From Roseiarcus sp963784805 (GTDB lineage Bacteria; Pseudomonadota; Alphaproteobacteria; Rhizobiales; Beijerinckiaceae): 64,000 bases of DNA. The stretch spans positions 54,308-118,307 of the forward strand of contig CAWASR010000023.1 in NCBI GenBank assembly GCA_963784805.1, given 5' to 3'. Shown in pieces: positions 49,328-58,534 of the stretch. The stretch's first letter is position 1. The number at the start of each line of letters is the position of its first letter. Position numbers and translations under genes: made by a program. The notes under the pieces are model-generated. The model was not told where the DNA came from, did not search any database, and saw only the letters and a program-made list of their open reading frames with translations.

Positions 49328-50368
49328 TTGACGAACACGCCCGGCGCCGAAGCCAGTCCCGCCCGTCCCTCTCGCCTCGGGGATTTTCTGCGCGATCAAT
49401 TGCGCAACATCGCGCCCTTCATCACGCTTCTGTGCCTCGTCGTTTTTTTCAGCGTCGCCAGCCCGACTTTCGCCTCGCTCGGCAATCTGGAAAATATACT
49501 CCAGCAGGTCTCGGTCACCGCGATCATCGCCGTCGGCCTGACCTTCGTCATCCTGACCGCGGAAATCGACCTCAGCGTCGGCGCGATCGCCAACGCGACC
49601 GCGATCGTGCTGACGTTCTTCACCCTGCAGCCGGACTACGTGAACATCTCAAACCTGCCGATGCCGGGCGTGATAGCGATCGTTCTGGCGCTGGCGGCCT
49701 GCTTCGGACTTGGCCTGATCACCGCTTTCGGCGTCACCCGCATCGGCATCCCCTCCTTCATCATGACGCTGGCGATGATGCAGATCGGCGCCGGCGTGTC
49801 GGCGGTTCTGGTGCGCGGCCAGATCGCCTATTCCGTCCCGAGCCTCATTCTGACGCTAGGCTCCAAATCGATCGGCGGCGTCCCCTGGATCATCATCGTC
49901 GCGGCGATGTTCCTGCTGGTCGCCCATCTGGTGCTGACCTACACGCGCTTCGGCCGCTACGTCTACATGGTCGGCGGCAACCGCGAGGCGGCGGAATATT
50001 CCGGCGTCAATGTCCGCTTCATCGTCGGCGCGGTGATGGTGATCTCGGCCATGTGCTCAGGCGTCGCCGGCATGATCGGCGTCGCCTATTTCGGCAGCGC
50101 GCAGCAGAACGAATTCGACACCTTCCTGCTCGACGCGATCGCGGCGGTGGTGGTCGGCGGCACCAGCCTGTTCGGCGGGCGCGGCGGCATCGGCAACACG
50201 ATCGTGGGCCTGTTCGTGCTCGGCGTGCTCAACAACGGCCTCGACTATGTGAAGATCGACAGCTTCCTCAAGATCCTGATCCGCGGGATCATCCTGCTGG
50301 TCGCGCTCGTCATCAATGTTTACGCCGAGCGGCTGAGGACCGCGCGAGGCGGCGGACGGGGCGGCTGA
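49328..50368 (+). CDS. RbsC-type sugar ABC transporter permease
   Basis: Inner-membrane protein of 346 residues from a TTG start, with eight to ten hydrophobic helices. It carries the family motifs LTAEIDLSVGAIANAT and GVAYFGSAQQNEFDTF-type sequence followed by VVVGGTSLFGGRGGIGNT. It lies 15 bases after the ATPase gene and five bases before mtnK. Confidence 0.87.
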   Translation: MTNTPGAEASPARPSRLGDFLRDQLRNIAPFITLLCLVVFFSVASPTFASLGNLENILQQVSVTAIIAVGLTFVILTAEIDLSVGAIANATAIVLTFFTLQPDYVNISNLPMPGVIAIVLALAACFGLGLITAFGVTRIGIPSFIMTLAMMQIGAGVSAVLVRGQIAYSVPSLILTLGSKSIGGVPWIIIVAAMFLLVAHLVLTYTRFGRYVYMVGGNREAAEYSGVNVRFIVGAVMVISAMCSGVAGMIGVAYFGSAQQNEFDTFLLDAIAAVVVGGTSLFGGRGGIGNTIVGLFVLGVLNNGLDYVKIDSFLKILIRGIILLVALVINVYAERLRTARGGGRGG

Positions 50369-50373
50369 ACGCC

Positions 50374-51648
50374 ATGGCGGCTTACGAGCCCGTCGACGGT
50401 TCGCGCCTCGCGGGCGCGCTCGCTGAAATTCCGGCCGTCCGCGAACGGCTCGGCGGCGAGCCCGCCCGATGGCGCATCCGCGAGGTCGGCGACGGCAACC
50501 TCAACCTCGTCTTCATCGTCGAGGGGCCGAAAAGCGGCGTCGTGGTCAAGCAGGCGCTGCCCTATGTCCGCCTTGTCGGCGAGTCCTGGCCGCTTCCGCT
50601 CGAGCGCAGCTGGTTCGAATACAGCGCGCTTGCCGAGCAGGCGCGTTACGCCGGGCGGCTGACGCCCGAAGTCTTCCACTTCGACCGCGCCCAGGCGATG
50701 ATCGTGATGGAATATCTCCATCCCCACATCATCATGCGCAAGGGGCTGATCCGCGGAATTGAATATCCCCGCTTCGCCGACGACATCTCGACGTTTCTCG
50801 CAGCGACCCTGTTCAACACGTCGGTGCTCGCGGGAACCGCGGCGGAGCACAAGCGCCGGGTGGAGCTCTTCGCCGCCAACATTGCGCTGTGCAAGATCAC
50901 CGAGGACCTCGTCTTCACCGATCCTTATCGCGAAGCGCCGCTCAATCGCTGGACCAGCCCGTGGCTCGACGCGCAAAAGCGCGCATTTGAGCGCGACAGC
51001 GCCCTTAAGGTCGCGGCGCAGGCGCTGAAATACAAGTTCATGACCAGCGCACAGGCGCTGGTCCACGGCGACCTGCATACCGGCTCGATCATGCTGACGG
51101 AAGACGACACCCGCGTCATCGACCCGGAATTCGCCTTCGTCGGGCCGATCGGCTTCGACGTCGGCGCGGTCATCGGCAATCTCCTGCTCGCGTTCTTCGC
51201 GCAAGGGGGCCACGAATCTGCGCCGGGCGCCCGCGATTCCTATCGCGCCTGGATTCTCGCGCGGGCCGAAGCCGTCTGGTCGGGTTTCCATGACCGCTTT
51301 CTCGAATTCTGGCGCGCGGCGCCCGGGGGCGACGCCTATCCGCCGAGCCTTTTTCCGTCCGACGACGATTGCGCCGCGATGGACCGGGAGCGGGCGCGCT
51401 TCCTGCGCGTCCTGTTCGAGGATGCGCTCGGTTTCGCGGGCGCGAAAATGATCCGCCGCATTCTCGGCCTCGCCCATGTCGAGGACCTGGAGGCGATCGC
51501 CGACCCGGAACGGCGCGCGAGCTGCGAAAGCAAGGCGCTGCGGCTCGCGCGCGAGCTGGTCATCGGCGCGAAGGGCTTTTCCAGTCTTGCCGACGTCGTG
51601 AGCGCGGCGTGGAAGATTGAGGGGCGTGAGGGCGGGCGATTCCAATGA
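50374..51648 (+). CDS. mtnK: S-methyl-5-thioribose kinase
   Basis: Protein of 424 residues of the protein-kinase-like fold: REVGDGNLNLVFIVEG (nucleotide loop), LVHGDLHTGSIML (catalytic loop) and VIDPEFAFVGPIGFD (metal site). It phosphorylates methylthioribose to feed the methionine salvage route. It is the last gene of the transporter operon, starting five bases after the permease. No mtnA or other salvage gene is in the window, so the route must be completed elsewhere. Confidence 0.87.
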   Translation: MAAYEPVDGSRLAGALAEIPAVRERLGGEPARWRIREVGDGNLNLVFIVEGPKSGVVVKQALPYVRLVGESWPLPLERSWFEYSALAEQARYAGRLTPEVFHFDRAQAMIVMEYLHPHIIMRKGLIRGIEYPRFADDISTFLAATLFNTSVLAGTAAEHKRRVELFAANIALCKITEDLVFTDPYREAPLNRWTSPWLDAQKRAFERDSALKVAAQALKYKFMTSAQALVHGDLHTGSIMLTEDDTRVIDPEFAFVGPIGFDVGAVIGNLLLAFFAQGGHESAPGARDSYRAWILARAEAVWSGFHDRFLEFWRAAPGGDAYPPSLFPSDDDCAAMDRERARFLRVLFEDALGFAGAKMIRRILGLAHVEDLEAIADPERRASCESKALRLARELVIGAKGFSSLADVVSAAWKIEGREGGRFQ

Positions 51649-51810
51649 AAACGCCCCGTCTGCGGGCGCGGCGGACACGCCGACGTTTCGCGCATTGCAG
51701 GCTCCGGAAACTCCGCGTAAGATTCCAGGCATATCCTACGTCGCATGGCGACTAGCGATTGGGGTGATGGAACAGGAGCGGCCGCGCGCCCCGATCGGCA
51801 GGGAGGAAGC

Positions 51811-52773
51811 ATGGGGCGTACTTCAGACGTCGCCCACGCGGACCACGTCCTCAAAGTCATCCGCGGCAACGACGCCGCGACGTCGGCGCTCGCTGCGTCC
51901 TGGCAGCGGTCCGGGCGTCTCTACGAGCTCGATCCCGCGAGCCGGGCGACGTCGCTACGCCTCACCGAGGCGGAGATCGCGGCGGCCAAGGAACGGCTCG
52001 GGCGGCTGTTGCGGGTCGCCCAAAACGGTCTCGACCGGCTGTTTCTCGCCCTCGGCGGTGTGGGCTGTTCGGCGCTGGTGGCCGACGGCGACGGCGTCGT
52101 GGTCGATCGACGAGGAGCGTCATGCGATGACGCCACATTCGACAGCTGGGGGCTGTGGACCGGCGCGGTCTGGAGCGAGAAATTCGAGGGAACCAACGGG
52201 ATCGGCACCTGCCTGGTCGAGCAGCGCGCGCTGACCATCGACCGCGACCAGCATTTCTTCACCCGCAACGCGCTGCTCAGCTGCACGACCGCTCCGATCT
52301 TCGACGAGCGCGGCGATCTCGCCGCGGCTCTCGACGTCTCGTCCTGCCGGGCCGATCTGACCGGAGGTTTCGTGCGGCTGATCGCCGCGGCTGTGGCGGA
52401 CGCCGCCCGCGCGATCGAGGCCGAGAACTTTCGTCTGGCCTTTCCCGAAGCTCGCATCTTGCTTGCTCCTGCGAGGGCGCAGACCGGCGCCGGCCTCATC
52501 GCCATCGACCGGGACGACCTCGTCGTCGGCGCCACCCGCGCCGCGCGGCTCGCGCTCGGGATCAACGCGCGAAGTCTGGCAAGACCGATCCCGGCGGCCG
52601 ACCTGATCGACCGCCCGCGAGCCGAACCCGACGGCATGGAAGCCGCCGAACGCGCCGTGCTGCAGCGCGCGTTGGCGCGCTCGAGGGGCAACGTCTCGCT
52701 GGCGGCGAAGGAGCTCGCGATCTCCCGGGCGACCTTGCACCGCAAGATGAATCATTTCGGATTGCATCGCTGA
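51811..52773 (+). CDS. GAF-domain regulator with Fis-type HTH, no AAA+ domain
   Basis: Protein of 320 residues; ATG 51811 follows GGGAGGA. The N-terminal half is AcoR-like with a GAF domain (FEGTNGIGTCLVEQRALTI). The C-terminal Fis helix-turn-helix reads SRGNVSLAAKELAISRATLH. The sigma-54 ATPase domain normally between them is absent. It lies directly upstream of an aldehyde dehydrogenase gene that it probably controls. Confidence 0.82.
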   Translation: MGRTSDVAHADHVLKVIRGNDAATSALAASWQRSGRLYELDPASRATSLRLTEAEIAAAKERLGRLLRVAQNGLDRLFLALGGVGCSALVADGDGVVVDRRGASCDDATFDSWGLWTGAVWSEKFEGTNGIGTCLVEQRALTIDRDQHFFTRNALLSCTTAPIFDERGDLAAALDVSSCRADLTGGFVRLIAAAVADAARAIEAENFRLAFPEARILLAPARAQTGAGLIAIDRDDLVVGATRAARLALGINARSLARPIPAADLIDRPRAEPDGMEAAERAVLQRALARSRGNVSLAAKELAISRATLHRKMNHFGLHR

Positions 52774-52791
52774 CGCGAACGCGTCGCGAAG

Positions 52792-52809
52792 TGTCGCAAA
52801 ATTGCGACA
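52792..52809. promoter_or_regulatory. Palindromic site upstream of aldehyde dehydrogenase
   Basis: TGTCGCAA and TTGCGACA form an inverted repeat with only AA between them. It lies 19 bases after the regulator stop and about 105 bases before the aldehyde dehydrogenase start. It resembles the activator sites of AcoR-type regulators, so it is the likely target of the neighbouring protein. Confidence 0.65.
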
Positions 52810-52914
52810 TTCGACCGGCGCAGGCCGCCGAGGGGGGCTGTTCGGCGCCCACCCTTTGAGGGAGACCTTGCATCGAACGCCGCCTTAGCCGGCGTCGCAT
52901 CAAGGAGAAACCCC

Positions 52915-54432
52915 ATGACCAAGGTCGACCTCAATATCGCTCTGAAATCCCCTTTCGCCAAGCGCTATGAAAACTATATCGGCGGCGAGTGGCGCGCGCC
53001 GAAGGCCGGAAGATATTTCGACAATAACTCGCCCATCACCGGCCAGCCGGTGTGCGAGATCGCGCGTTCCGACGCTTCCGACATCGAGGCGGCGCTCGAC
53101 GCGGCTCACGCCGCCAAGGACGCCTGGGGCCGGACCAGCCCCGCCGAACGCGCGCAGATCCTCAACAAGATCGCCGATCGGATGGAAGCGAACCTGGAGA
53201 AGCTCGCCGTCGCCGAGACCTGGGACAACGGCAAGCCGATTCGCGAGACGATGGCCGCCGACATCCCCCTGGCGATCGATCATTTCCGCTATTTCGCCGG
53301 CGCGATCCGGGCGCAGGAAGGAAGCCTCAGCGAGATCGATCACGACACCGTCGCCTATCACTTCCATGAGCCGCTCGGCGTCGTTGGGCAGATCATTCCC
53401 TGGAACTTCCCGATCCTGATGGCGGTCTGGAAGCTTGCCCCGGCGCTCGCGGCCGGCAATTGCGTGGTGCTGAAGCCCGCCGAGCAGACTCCGGTCTCGA
53501 TCTTGGTGTGGGCCGAGCTCGTCGGCGATCTTCTGCCCAAGGGCGTTCTCAACATCGTCAACGGATTCGGCCTCGAGGCGGGCAAGCCGCTCGCGTCGTC
53601 GAACCGCATCGCCAAGATCGCCTTCACCGGCGAGACGACGACCGGCCGGCTGATCATGCAATACGCCTCGCAGAACCTGATTCCCGTCACGCTCGAACTC
53701 GGCGGCAAGTCGCCCAACGTCTTTTTCAGCGACGTCTGCGTTCAGGACGACGATTTCTTCGACAAGGCGATCGAAGGCTTCGTGATGTTCGCGCTCAATC
53801 AGGGCGAGGTCTGCACCTGCCCGAGCCGCGCGCTGGTTCAGGAATCGATCTACGACCGCTTCATGGAGCGCGCGCTCAAGCGCGTCGACGACATCGTGCA
53901 AGGCAATCCGCTCGATCCGTCGGTCATGATCGGGGCGCAGGCCTCGTCCGAGCAGATGGAGAAGATTCTCTCCTACATCGACATCGGCAAGCAGGAGGGC
54001 GCGAAAGTGCTGATCGGCGGCGAGCGCAACACGCTCGGCGGCGAGTTGGCCGGCGGCTACTACGTCAAGCCGACCGTGTTCAAAGGCAACAACAAGATGC
54101 GCATCTTCCAGGAGGAAATCTTCGGACCGGTGGTGTCGGTGACGACCTTCAAGACCGACGAAGAAGCGCTCTCGATCGCCAACGACACGCTTTACGGCCT
54201 CGGCGCGGGGATCTGGAGCCGGGACGCCAATCGCTGCTACCGTTTCGGACGCGCGATCCAGGCCGGCCGCGTCTGGACCAATTGCTACCACGCCTATCCC
54301 GCGCATGCGGCCTTCGGCGGCTACAAGCAGTCCGGCATCGGCCGCGAGACCCACAAGATGATGCTCGATCACTACCAGCAGACCAAGAACATGCTGGTCA
54401 GCTACAGCCCGAAGAAGCTCGGGTTCTTCTGA
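52915..54432 (+). CDS. NAD-dependent aldehyde dehydrogenase, ExaC/AcoD type
   Basis: Protein of 505 residues. The catalytic cysteine is C300 in NQGEVCTCPSR; the general base glutamate is in TLELGGKSPNVFF. The cofactor site has PWNFPILMAVWKLAPALAAG. This subgroup oxidises acetaldehyde or similar aldehydes and is often followed by DUF779, as here. The ATG follows AAGGAG. Control by the GAF-Fis protein is inferred. Confidence 0.92.
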   Translation: MTKVDLNIALKSPFAKRYENYIGGEWRAPKAGRYFDNNSPITGQPVCEIARSDASDIEAALDAAHAAKDAWGRTSPAERAQILNKIADRMEANLEKLAVAETWDNGKPIRETMAADIPLAIDHFRYFAGAIRAQEGSLSEIDHDTVAYHFHEPLGVVGQIIPWNFPILMAVWKLAPALAAGNCVVLKPAEQTPVSILVWAELVGDLLPKGVLNIVNGFGLEAGKPLASSNRIAKIAFTGETTTGRLIMQYASQNLIPVTLELGGKSPNVFFSDVCVQDDDFFDKAIEGFVMFALNQGEVCTCPSRALVQESIYDRFMERALKRVDDIVQGNPLDPSVMIGAQASSEQMEKILSYIDIGKQEGAKVLIGGERNTLGGELAGGYYVKPTVFKGNNKMRIFQEEIFGPVVSVTTFKTDEEALSIANDTLYGLGAGIWSRDANRCYRFGRAIQAGRVWTNCYHAYPAHAAFGGYKQSGIGRETHKMMLDHYQQTKNMLVSYSPKKLGFF

Positions 54433-54553
54433 TCCTCGTCTTCGCAGCGACGGGCGGCGCGGAGCTCTACCGCGCCGCCCCAAGCAGAGTTCGTTTTGGG
54501 CGGAAGCATCGTCTGCAGCCCGGGCCGCACGCTCCAAATGTCGGGAGGCGACG

Positions 54554-54907
54554 ATGACTGGCAAGGTGACCGCCACGCCCGAAGCGCTCGATTTCATCGC
54601 CGAGATCGTCGCCGACCACGGGCCGGTGCTGTTCCACCAGTCCGGCGGGTGCTGCGACGGCTCCTCGCCAATGTGTTATCCGCGAGGCGAATTCCTCATC
54701 GGCGACAATGACGTCAGGCTCGGCGATATCGGCGGCGCGCCGTTCTATATCGGCGGCTCGCAATATGAGGCCTGGAAGCACACCGACCTCATCATCGACG
54801 TCGTGCCCGGGCGCGGCGGCATGTTTTCGCTCGACAACGGGCGTGAACGTCGCTTCCTGACCCGCTCGACCCTCTGCGCGGTCCCGCCGGAGACGCAGCG
54901 GGAGTGA
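54554..54907 (+). CDS. DUF779 protein
   Basis: Protein of 117 residues: VLFHQSGGCCDGSSPMCYP and PFYIGGSQYEAWKHTDLIIDVVPGRGG are the DUF779 signatures, including conserved cysteines. The family almost always accompanies this type of aldehyde dehydrogenase; its job is not established. It starts 121 bases after the dehydrogenase stop. Confidence 0.88.
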   Translation: MTGKVTATPEALDFIAEIVADHGPVLFHQSGGCCDGSSPMCYPRGEFLIGDNDVRLGDIGGAPFYIGGSQYEAWKHTDLIIDVVPGRGGMFSLDNGRERRFLTRSTLCAVPPETQRE

Positions 54908-54992
54908 GGGCGACGAGCGCCGGCCTCTGCGCGCTTCAGACCATCGAGGCCGCCCGCCAGGGGCGAAGACGGCCTCGCGTCCCGGGGAGAGG

Positions 54993-55307
54993 CTAGTCCT
55001 TTGCCTTCGGCTCGGCCGGCGCCATGTGGTCCGACGCCATGTGGTGCGGGGACATGTGGCGCGAAGACATGTGGCCCTCCTTCATCATGCGCTGTTTCGA
55101 GTGATGTTTCGTCATTGGCTTCTTCATCGATCCCATATGGTCCGAGGACATGTGGTCGGTCGCCATCGCGTCCGATTTCATGGCGCCGGCGTTGCAATGG
55201 CCCTGTTCCATGAAGCAGTCGTCCGCCCGCGCGACATTGGCGAAGGCGACGCCGAGGAGGGCGGCGCAGGCGGCCGCGGGAAGGAGGATATTAAGTCCCT
55301 TTGCCAT
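54993..55307 (-). CDS. Exported Met/His-rich protein
   Basis: Protein of 104 residues with a signal peptide (cleavage near ARA-DD). The mature 75 residues contain repeated units such as TDHMSSDHM, SSRHMSPHHM and ASDHM, with about a dozen methionines and ten histidines, many adjacent, plus two cysteines near the N-terminus. Such composition suits copper, silver or zinc binding in the periplasm. I recognise no named family, and the repeat region could evolve fast. Confidence 0.7.
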   Translation of the reverse strand: MAKGLNILLPAAACAALLGVAFANVARADDCFMEQGHCNAGAMKSDAMATDHMSSDHMGSMKKPMTKHHSKQRMMKEGHMSSRHMSPHHMASDHMAPAEPKAKD

Positions 55308-55449
55308 GGAAGTACTCTCCTTGAAGCGGGCGTCGCTCCGGAATTGGGGCGCGTCCTAAAATTGCGGCGACGATCGCCGCAAATGCGCTGCGCGGTCTCG
55401 CCGACGCAAGGCGGCCGGGTTTCGCGAAAAAACGCTCAACTCCCCCAGC

Positions 55450-56187
55450 TCACCTTTTCGCGGCGGCGAGGATCGGACCGGCGCCGGCGGTCTGAACGAG
55501 AATCGCGGTGGCGAGGCCGGAATCGGCGGCGGGAAGGCCGAAGCGCTCGGCCTTCCCATCCCAGCCGCCCAGGCGAACGATGCCGCGCACGATATTCTTG
55601 TGCGGCAGAGTCTTGCCGGCGTTCTCGCCGCGCCTGACCGCGACTTCGAGCGTGCGCGGATCGTAGCGGATGAGCCAAACGTCCGCGGCGCGCGCGGGCG
55701 CCGGGGCGGCGCCGATCGCAGCCGATCCGCCGGAGATCGTGACCGCGGGGCCGCTCGCCCCCCGGTCCGCGCGGCTCATCAGCCGTTCGATCTCGCCCGG
55801 ATCCGCACCGACGCCGGCGACCCGCCCATTGACCACCACTTGCGGCGTATAGACGTCCTGCTGGCGCATCGCCCGCGCATATTGCCACTGTCGCTCGGTG
55901 AACTGAGGTTTGCCGAACGTGTCCTTCCAGCCGAGACGGTCCCAATAGGTGACCGCGAAGCTCAGCGCGAGCACGTCCGCGCGCCCGCTCAGCGCGTTGA
56001 CGTTGGCGTTGGCCGGCGGGCAGGAGGAGCAGCCCTGGCTCTGGAACAATTCGACCACCGCGGGGTGGCCGGCGTCGGCGGCCATAGCGCCCGCCACGCC
56101 CAACGCCCCGCAGGATCCGGCGAGAAGGGCCGCGAAGCGCCACCGCCGGCGCCTCACTGAACCGGACGGCCGAAACCCTGAGCGCAT
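55450..56187 (-). CDS. DUF1223 thioredoxin-like exported protein
   Basis: Protein of 245 residues with a signal peptide (LLAGSCGALGVAGAMAADA). The DUF1223 domain shows VELFQSQGCSSCPPANAN, with a CxxC motif as in thioredoxins, and YTPQVVVNGR. A periplasmic redox role is plausible but unproven. It ends about 140 bases from the Met/His-rich gene on the same strand. Confidence 0.85.
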   Translation of the reverse strand: MRSGFRPSGSVRRRRWRFAALLAGSCGALGVAGAMAADAGHPAVVELFQSQGCSSCPPANANVNALSGRADVLALSFAVTYWDRLGWKDTFGKPQFTERQWQYARAMRQQDVYTPQVVVNGRVAGVGADPGEIERLMSRADRGASGPAVTISGGSAAIGAAPAPARAADVWLIRYDPRTLEVAVRRGENAGKTLPHKNIVRGIVRLGGWDGKAERFGLPAADSGLATAILVQTAGAGPILAAAKR

Positions 56188-56504
56188 GACAGAACTCCCT
56201 CTCGCGGGCCCCGCGGCTCGCCGCCGGTCCGTCGGTTCTTGATGTCCTTCGCGAGGACGGTTTCGCTGGAACGAGGGCGCTTGTTACAGGGCGATCGGAA
56301 TTGCGGGCGGGTTTCGCATTCAACGAGGATTCGCGAATCGCCTGGCGGGATCACTGTCGCCGCCCGCGCCGGCGCCGCAAGTCCTCCTGACGGTCAGATG
56401 GCTGCAGGCGGCGTCCGCGGGCCCGGATCGGGACCAGGATCGCTCCGGCGCCGGGGGCTACGTCCGGATCGCATCAGCGACGGCGGCTCCTCGCAAACGC
56501 GATG
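56188..56504. other. Gap between DUF1223 and BMP genes
   Basis: No recognisable protein. It must contain the DUF1223 promoter at its left side. A stem-loop at its right end is listed separately. Confidence 0.4.
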
Positions 56505-56530
56505 CGCTCCCGACCAAGCGGGCGGGAGCG
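56505..56530 (-). terminator. Stem-loop after the BMP gene
   Basis: CGCTCCCG (56505-56512) pairs with CGGGAGCG (56523-56530), 35 bases beyond the stop. The run after the stem is not T-rich, so termination is possible rather than proven. Confidence 0.45.
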
Positions 56531-56564
56531 ACGCGATCCGGCGGCTATGCCGCTTGGGCCGGCC

Positions 56565-57656
56565 TCAGGTGATCGACCCGATGACGCCCTCGATCAGGTA
56601 ATTGGTCCCCCACAGACTGGGTTCGTAGAGGGCCAGCGTATTTGTGGCGATCACATTCCCCTTGTTGTCCTTCACGCCGCCGACGAATATCGGTTTGTCG
56701 GCCTTCATGTCTTCGATCGCGGCAAGGACCGCCTTGCGCGTCGCCTCGTTGGCGCCGGCGCCGAACGCGGTGCTCTTGACCAGGTCCTTGTCGTAGCCGC
56801 CTTCGTTGACGTTGGGCAGCTTTTCGCCCTTTTCGATCAACTTGGCGTAGGCGTCGTAGACCGTGCTCCATTTCATTTCCGCGCCGGTGATGAACCCCTT
56901 GGGAGCAAGGCTGCTTTGATCGGCGTTGTGGCCCAGCGACTTCACGCCGCGCGCCTCGGCGGTTTCAATGACGACTTTTGGACTGTCGACATGACAGGCG
57001 ATCACATCGCATCCGGTGTTGACGAGGGCCTGGGTCGATTCCGCCTCTCGAACCGGGAGCGACCATTCGCCGGTGATGATGAGGTGGATCTGCGCCGCCG
57101 GATTGACCTTTTTCGCGCCCACGGTGAACGAATTGACGTTGCGCAGCACCAGACCGATCGGCTTGGCGGCGATGTAGCCGATCTTGTTGCTTTTCGTCGA
57201 CAGGCCCGCGGCGACGCCGTTCACATAATGGCCCTGATCCATGTAGGAATAATAGCCGCCGGCGTTCATCGGGTCTCTGCCCTTCTTCCACAGGCCGGTC
57301 GGGTGACGAAACTCCACGTTCGGATATTTTCGCGCGGCTTCGAGCATGAACGGATTGAAATAGCCGAAGGAAGTCGGGAACAGCAGCGACGCCCCATCGA
57401 TGTTGATCATCAATTCCATGGTCTTGAACACCGCGTCCGTCTCCGGGACGTTTTCTTCCTCGACGACGGTTATGCCGGGCAAGCCCTTCAGCGCGGCGGC
57501 GGCGACGGCGTGCGATTGGTTCCAGCCGAAGTCGTCCTTCGAACCCACGTAGATGAAGCCGATCGTCTTGTCCGCCGCGCGCGCGCCGGAAATCCCGGTC
57601 AGCAGCGCCGTCGCAGCCGCCGCCCCGCCCAAAAAACCGCGCCGGGTCGTGTTCAT
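56565..57656 (-). CDS. BMP-family (basic membrane protein) substrate-binding protein
   Basis: Protein of 363 residues with a twin-arginine leader TTRRGFLGGAAAATALL, cut near ARA-DK. The mature protein is a BMP/Med-type nucleoside-receptor fold (KTIGFIYVGSKDDFGWNQSH, VIACHVDSPKVV). Relatives bind purine nucleosides or similar. No ATPase or permease gene is near, so the partner transporter is elsewhere. ATG 57656 was chosen over 57671 because AGGA lies eight bases upstream of it. Confidence 0.82.
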   Translation of the reverse strand: MNTTRRGFLGGAAAATALLTGISGARAADKTIGFIYVGSKDDFGWNQSHAVAAAALKGLPGITVVEEENVPETDAVFKTMELMINIDGASLLFPTSFGYFNPFMLEAARKYPNVEFRHPTGLWKKGRDPMNAGGYYSYMDQGHYVNGVAAGLSTKSNKIGYIAAKPIGLVLRNVNSFTVGAKKVNPAAQIHLIITGEWSLPVREAESTQALVNTGCDVIACHVDSPKVVIETAEARGVKSLGHNADQSSLAPKGFITGAEMKWSTVYDAYAKLIEKGEKLPNVNEGGYDKDLVKSTAFGAGANEATRKAVLAAIEDMKADKPIFVGGVKDNKGNVIATNTLALYEPSLWGTNYLIEGVIGSIT

Positions 57657-57811
57657 CGCGCCATTCCTCATCTATGGGCGGGGACCGATCAGCCATAATC
57701 CCCGCCGGCCCGAAATCTTGTCGTCAAGCCGAAAACGTCCGTCGTCCGAGGACGGGCGATCTGTGAGGGATGTCACAAGTTTCGTGCCACTTTCACGCGA
57801 CGGCGCAGGCG

Positions 57812-58534
57812 TCACCGTCGGGGCGGCGCGCGCAGGCCGACCGCGGATGAAGCCGGCGCTTCCTGGCGTTTCTCCCACTCGTCGACCGACATTGTCGGAA
57901 GGTCGAACTGGTCGCGGATCCGCGAATAGCCATGGCCGCCGAGGCGACCGATCGCATCCATCTTTCGCTGGTCGACATGCTTGGTCACGCGATTGACCGC
58001 GCCCTCACGGATGAAGCAACCGAGCACCAATCCGAGAACAATCTCGCGCGATTTCCCAACCTCGATCGTCATGTAGCGTCTGCACTCGAGCGAAGCCGGA
58101 GCCTCGGCGATGCGGACGCATCCGACGTGCGCGCCTTTGACGGCCGTCAGTCCCGCCTTGGCGAGTTCGTCGACGCCCGGCGGAAACGGAACCGCGCAGA
58201 CGTTCATCGCCTCGACCATCGCGTCGTCGACAATATTGACAGTGAATTCCTCGGTCATTCGGATGTTGCGTCCGGTGTCCTTGAAGCGCATGTCCGGGTG
58301 ATTCTCGACTCCGATCGCCACGATCGGCGGGTCGGCCGACAGACAATTGAAAAAGCTGAAGGGCGCGGCGTTGACAGCGCCGTTTTCGTCGACCGTGGTC
58401 ACGAAGGCGATCGGCCGCGGAATGACGGTTCCGATCAGAAGCTTGTAGCGGTCGCGCGCCGACAGCGACGAGAAATCAAAATGCGCGTGGGCGATCGGCG
58501 CAGAGGCGGCCAGGGCTTCGAGTTCGGGTTTCAT
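57812..58534 (-). CDS. Flavin reductase-like FMN-binding protein
   Basis: Protein of 240 residues: LIGTVIPRPIAFVTTVDENG, NAAPFSFFNCLSADPP and GCFIREGAVN mark the flavin-reductase split-barrel fold. It binds FMN and could supply reduced flavin to an oxygenase or act as a small oxidoreductase. The C-terminal 30 residues are poorly conserved. It lies 155 bases upstream of the BMP gene on the same strand. Confidence 0.82.
   Translation of the reverse strand: MKPELEALAASAPIAHAHFDFSSLSARDRYKLLIGTVIPRPIAFVTTVDENGAVNAAPFSFFNCLSADPPIVAIGVENHPDMRFKDTGRNIRMTEEFTVNIVDDAMVEAMNVCAVPFPPGVDELAKAGLTAVKGAHVGCVRIAEAPASLECRRYMTIEVGKSREIVLGLVLGCFIREGAVNRVTKHVDQRKMDAIGRLGGHGYSRIRDQFDLPTMSVDEWEKRQEAPASSAVGLRAPPRR

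Noticed and set aside
52810..52914. A sigma-54 -24/-12 promoter for the aldehyde dehydrogenase
   Set aside because: I could not find TGGC and TTGC elements at the right spacing.
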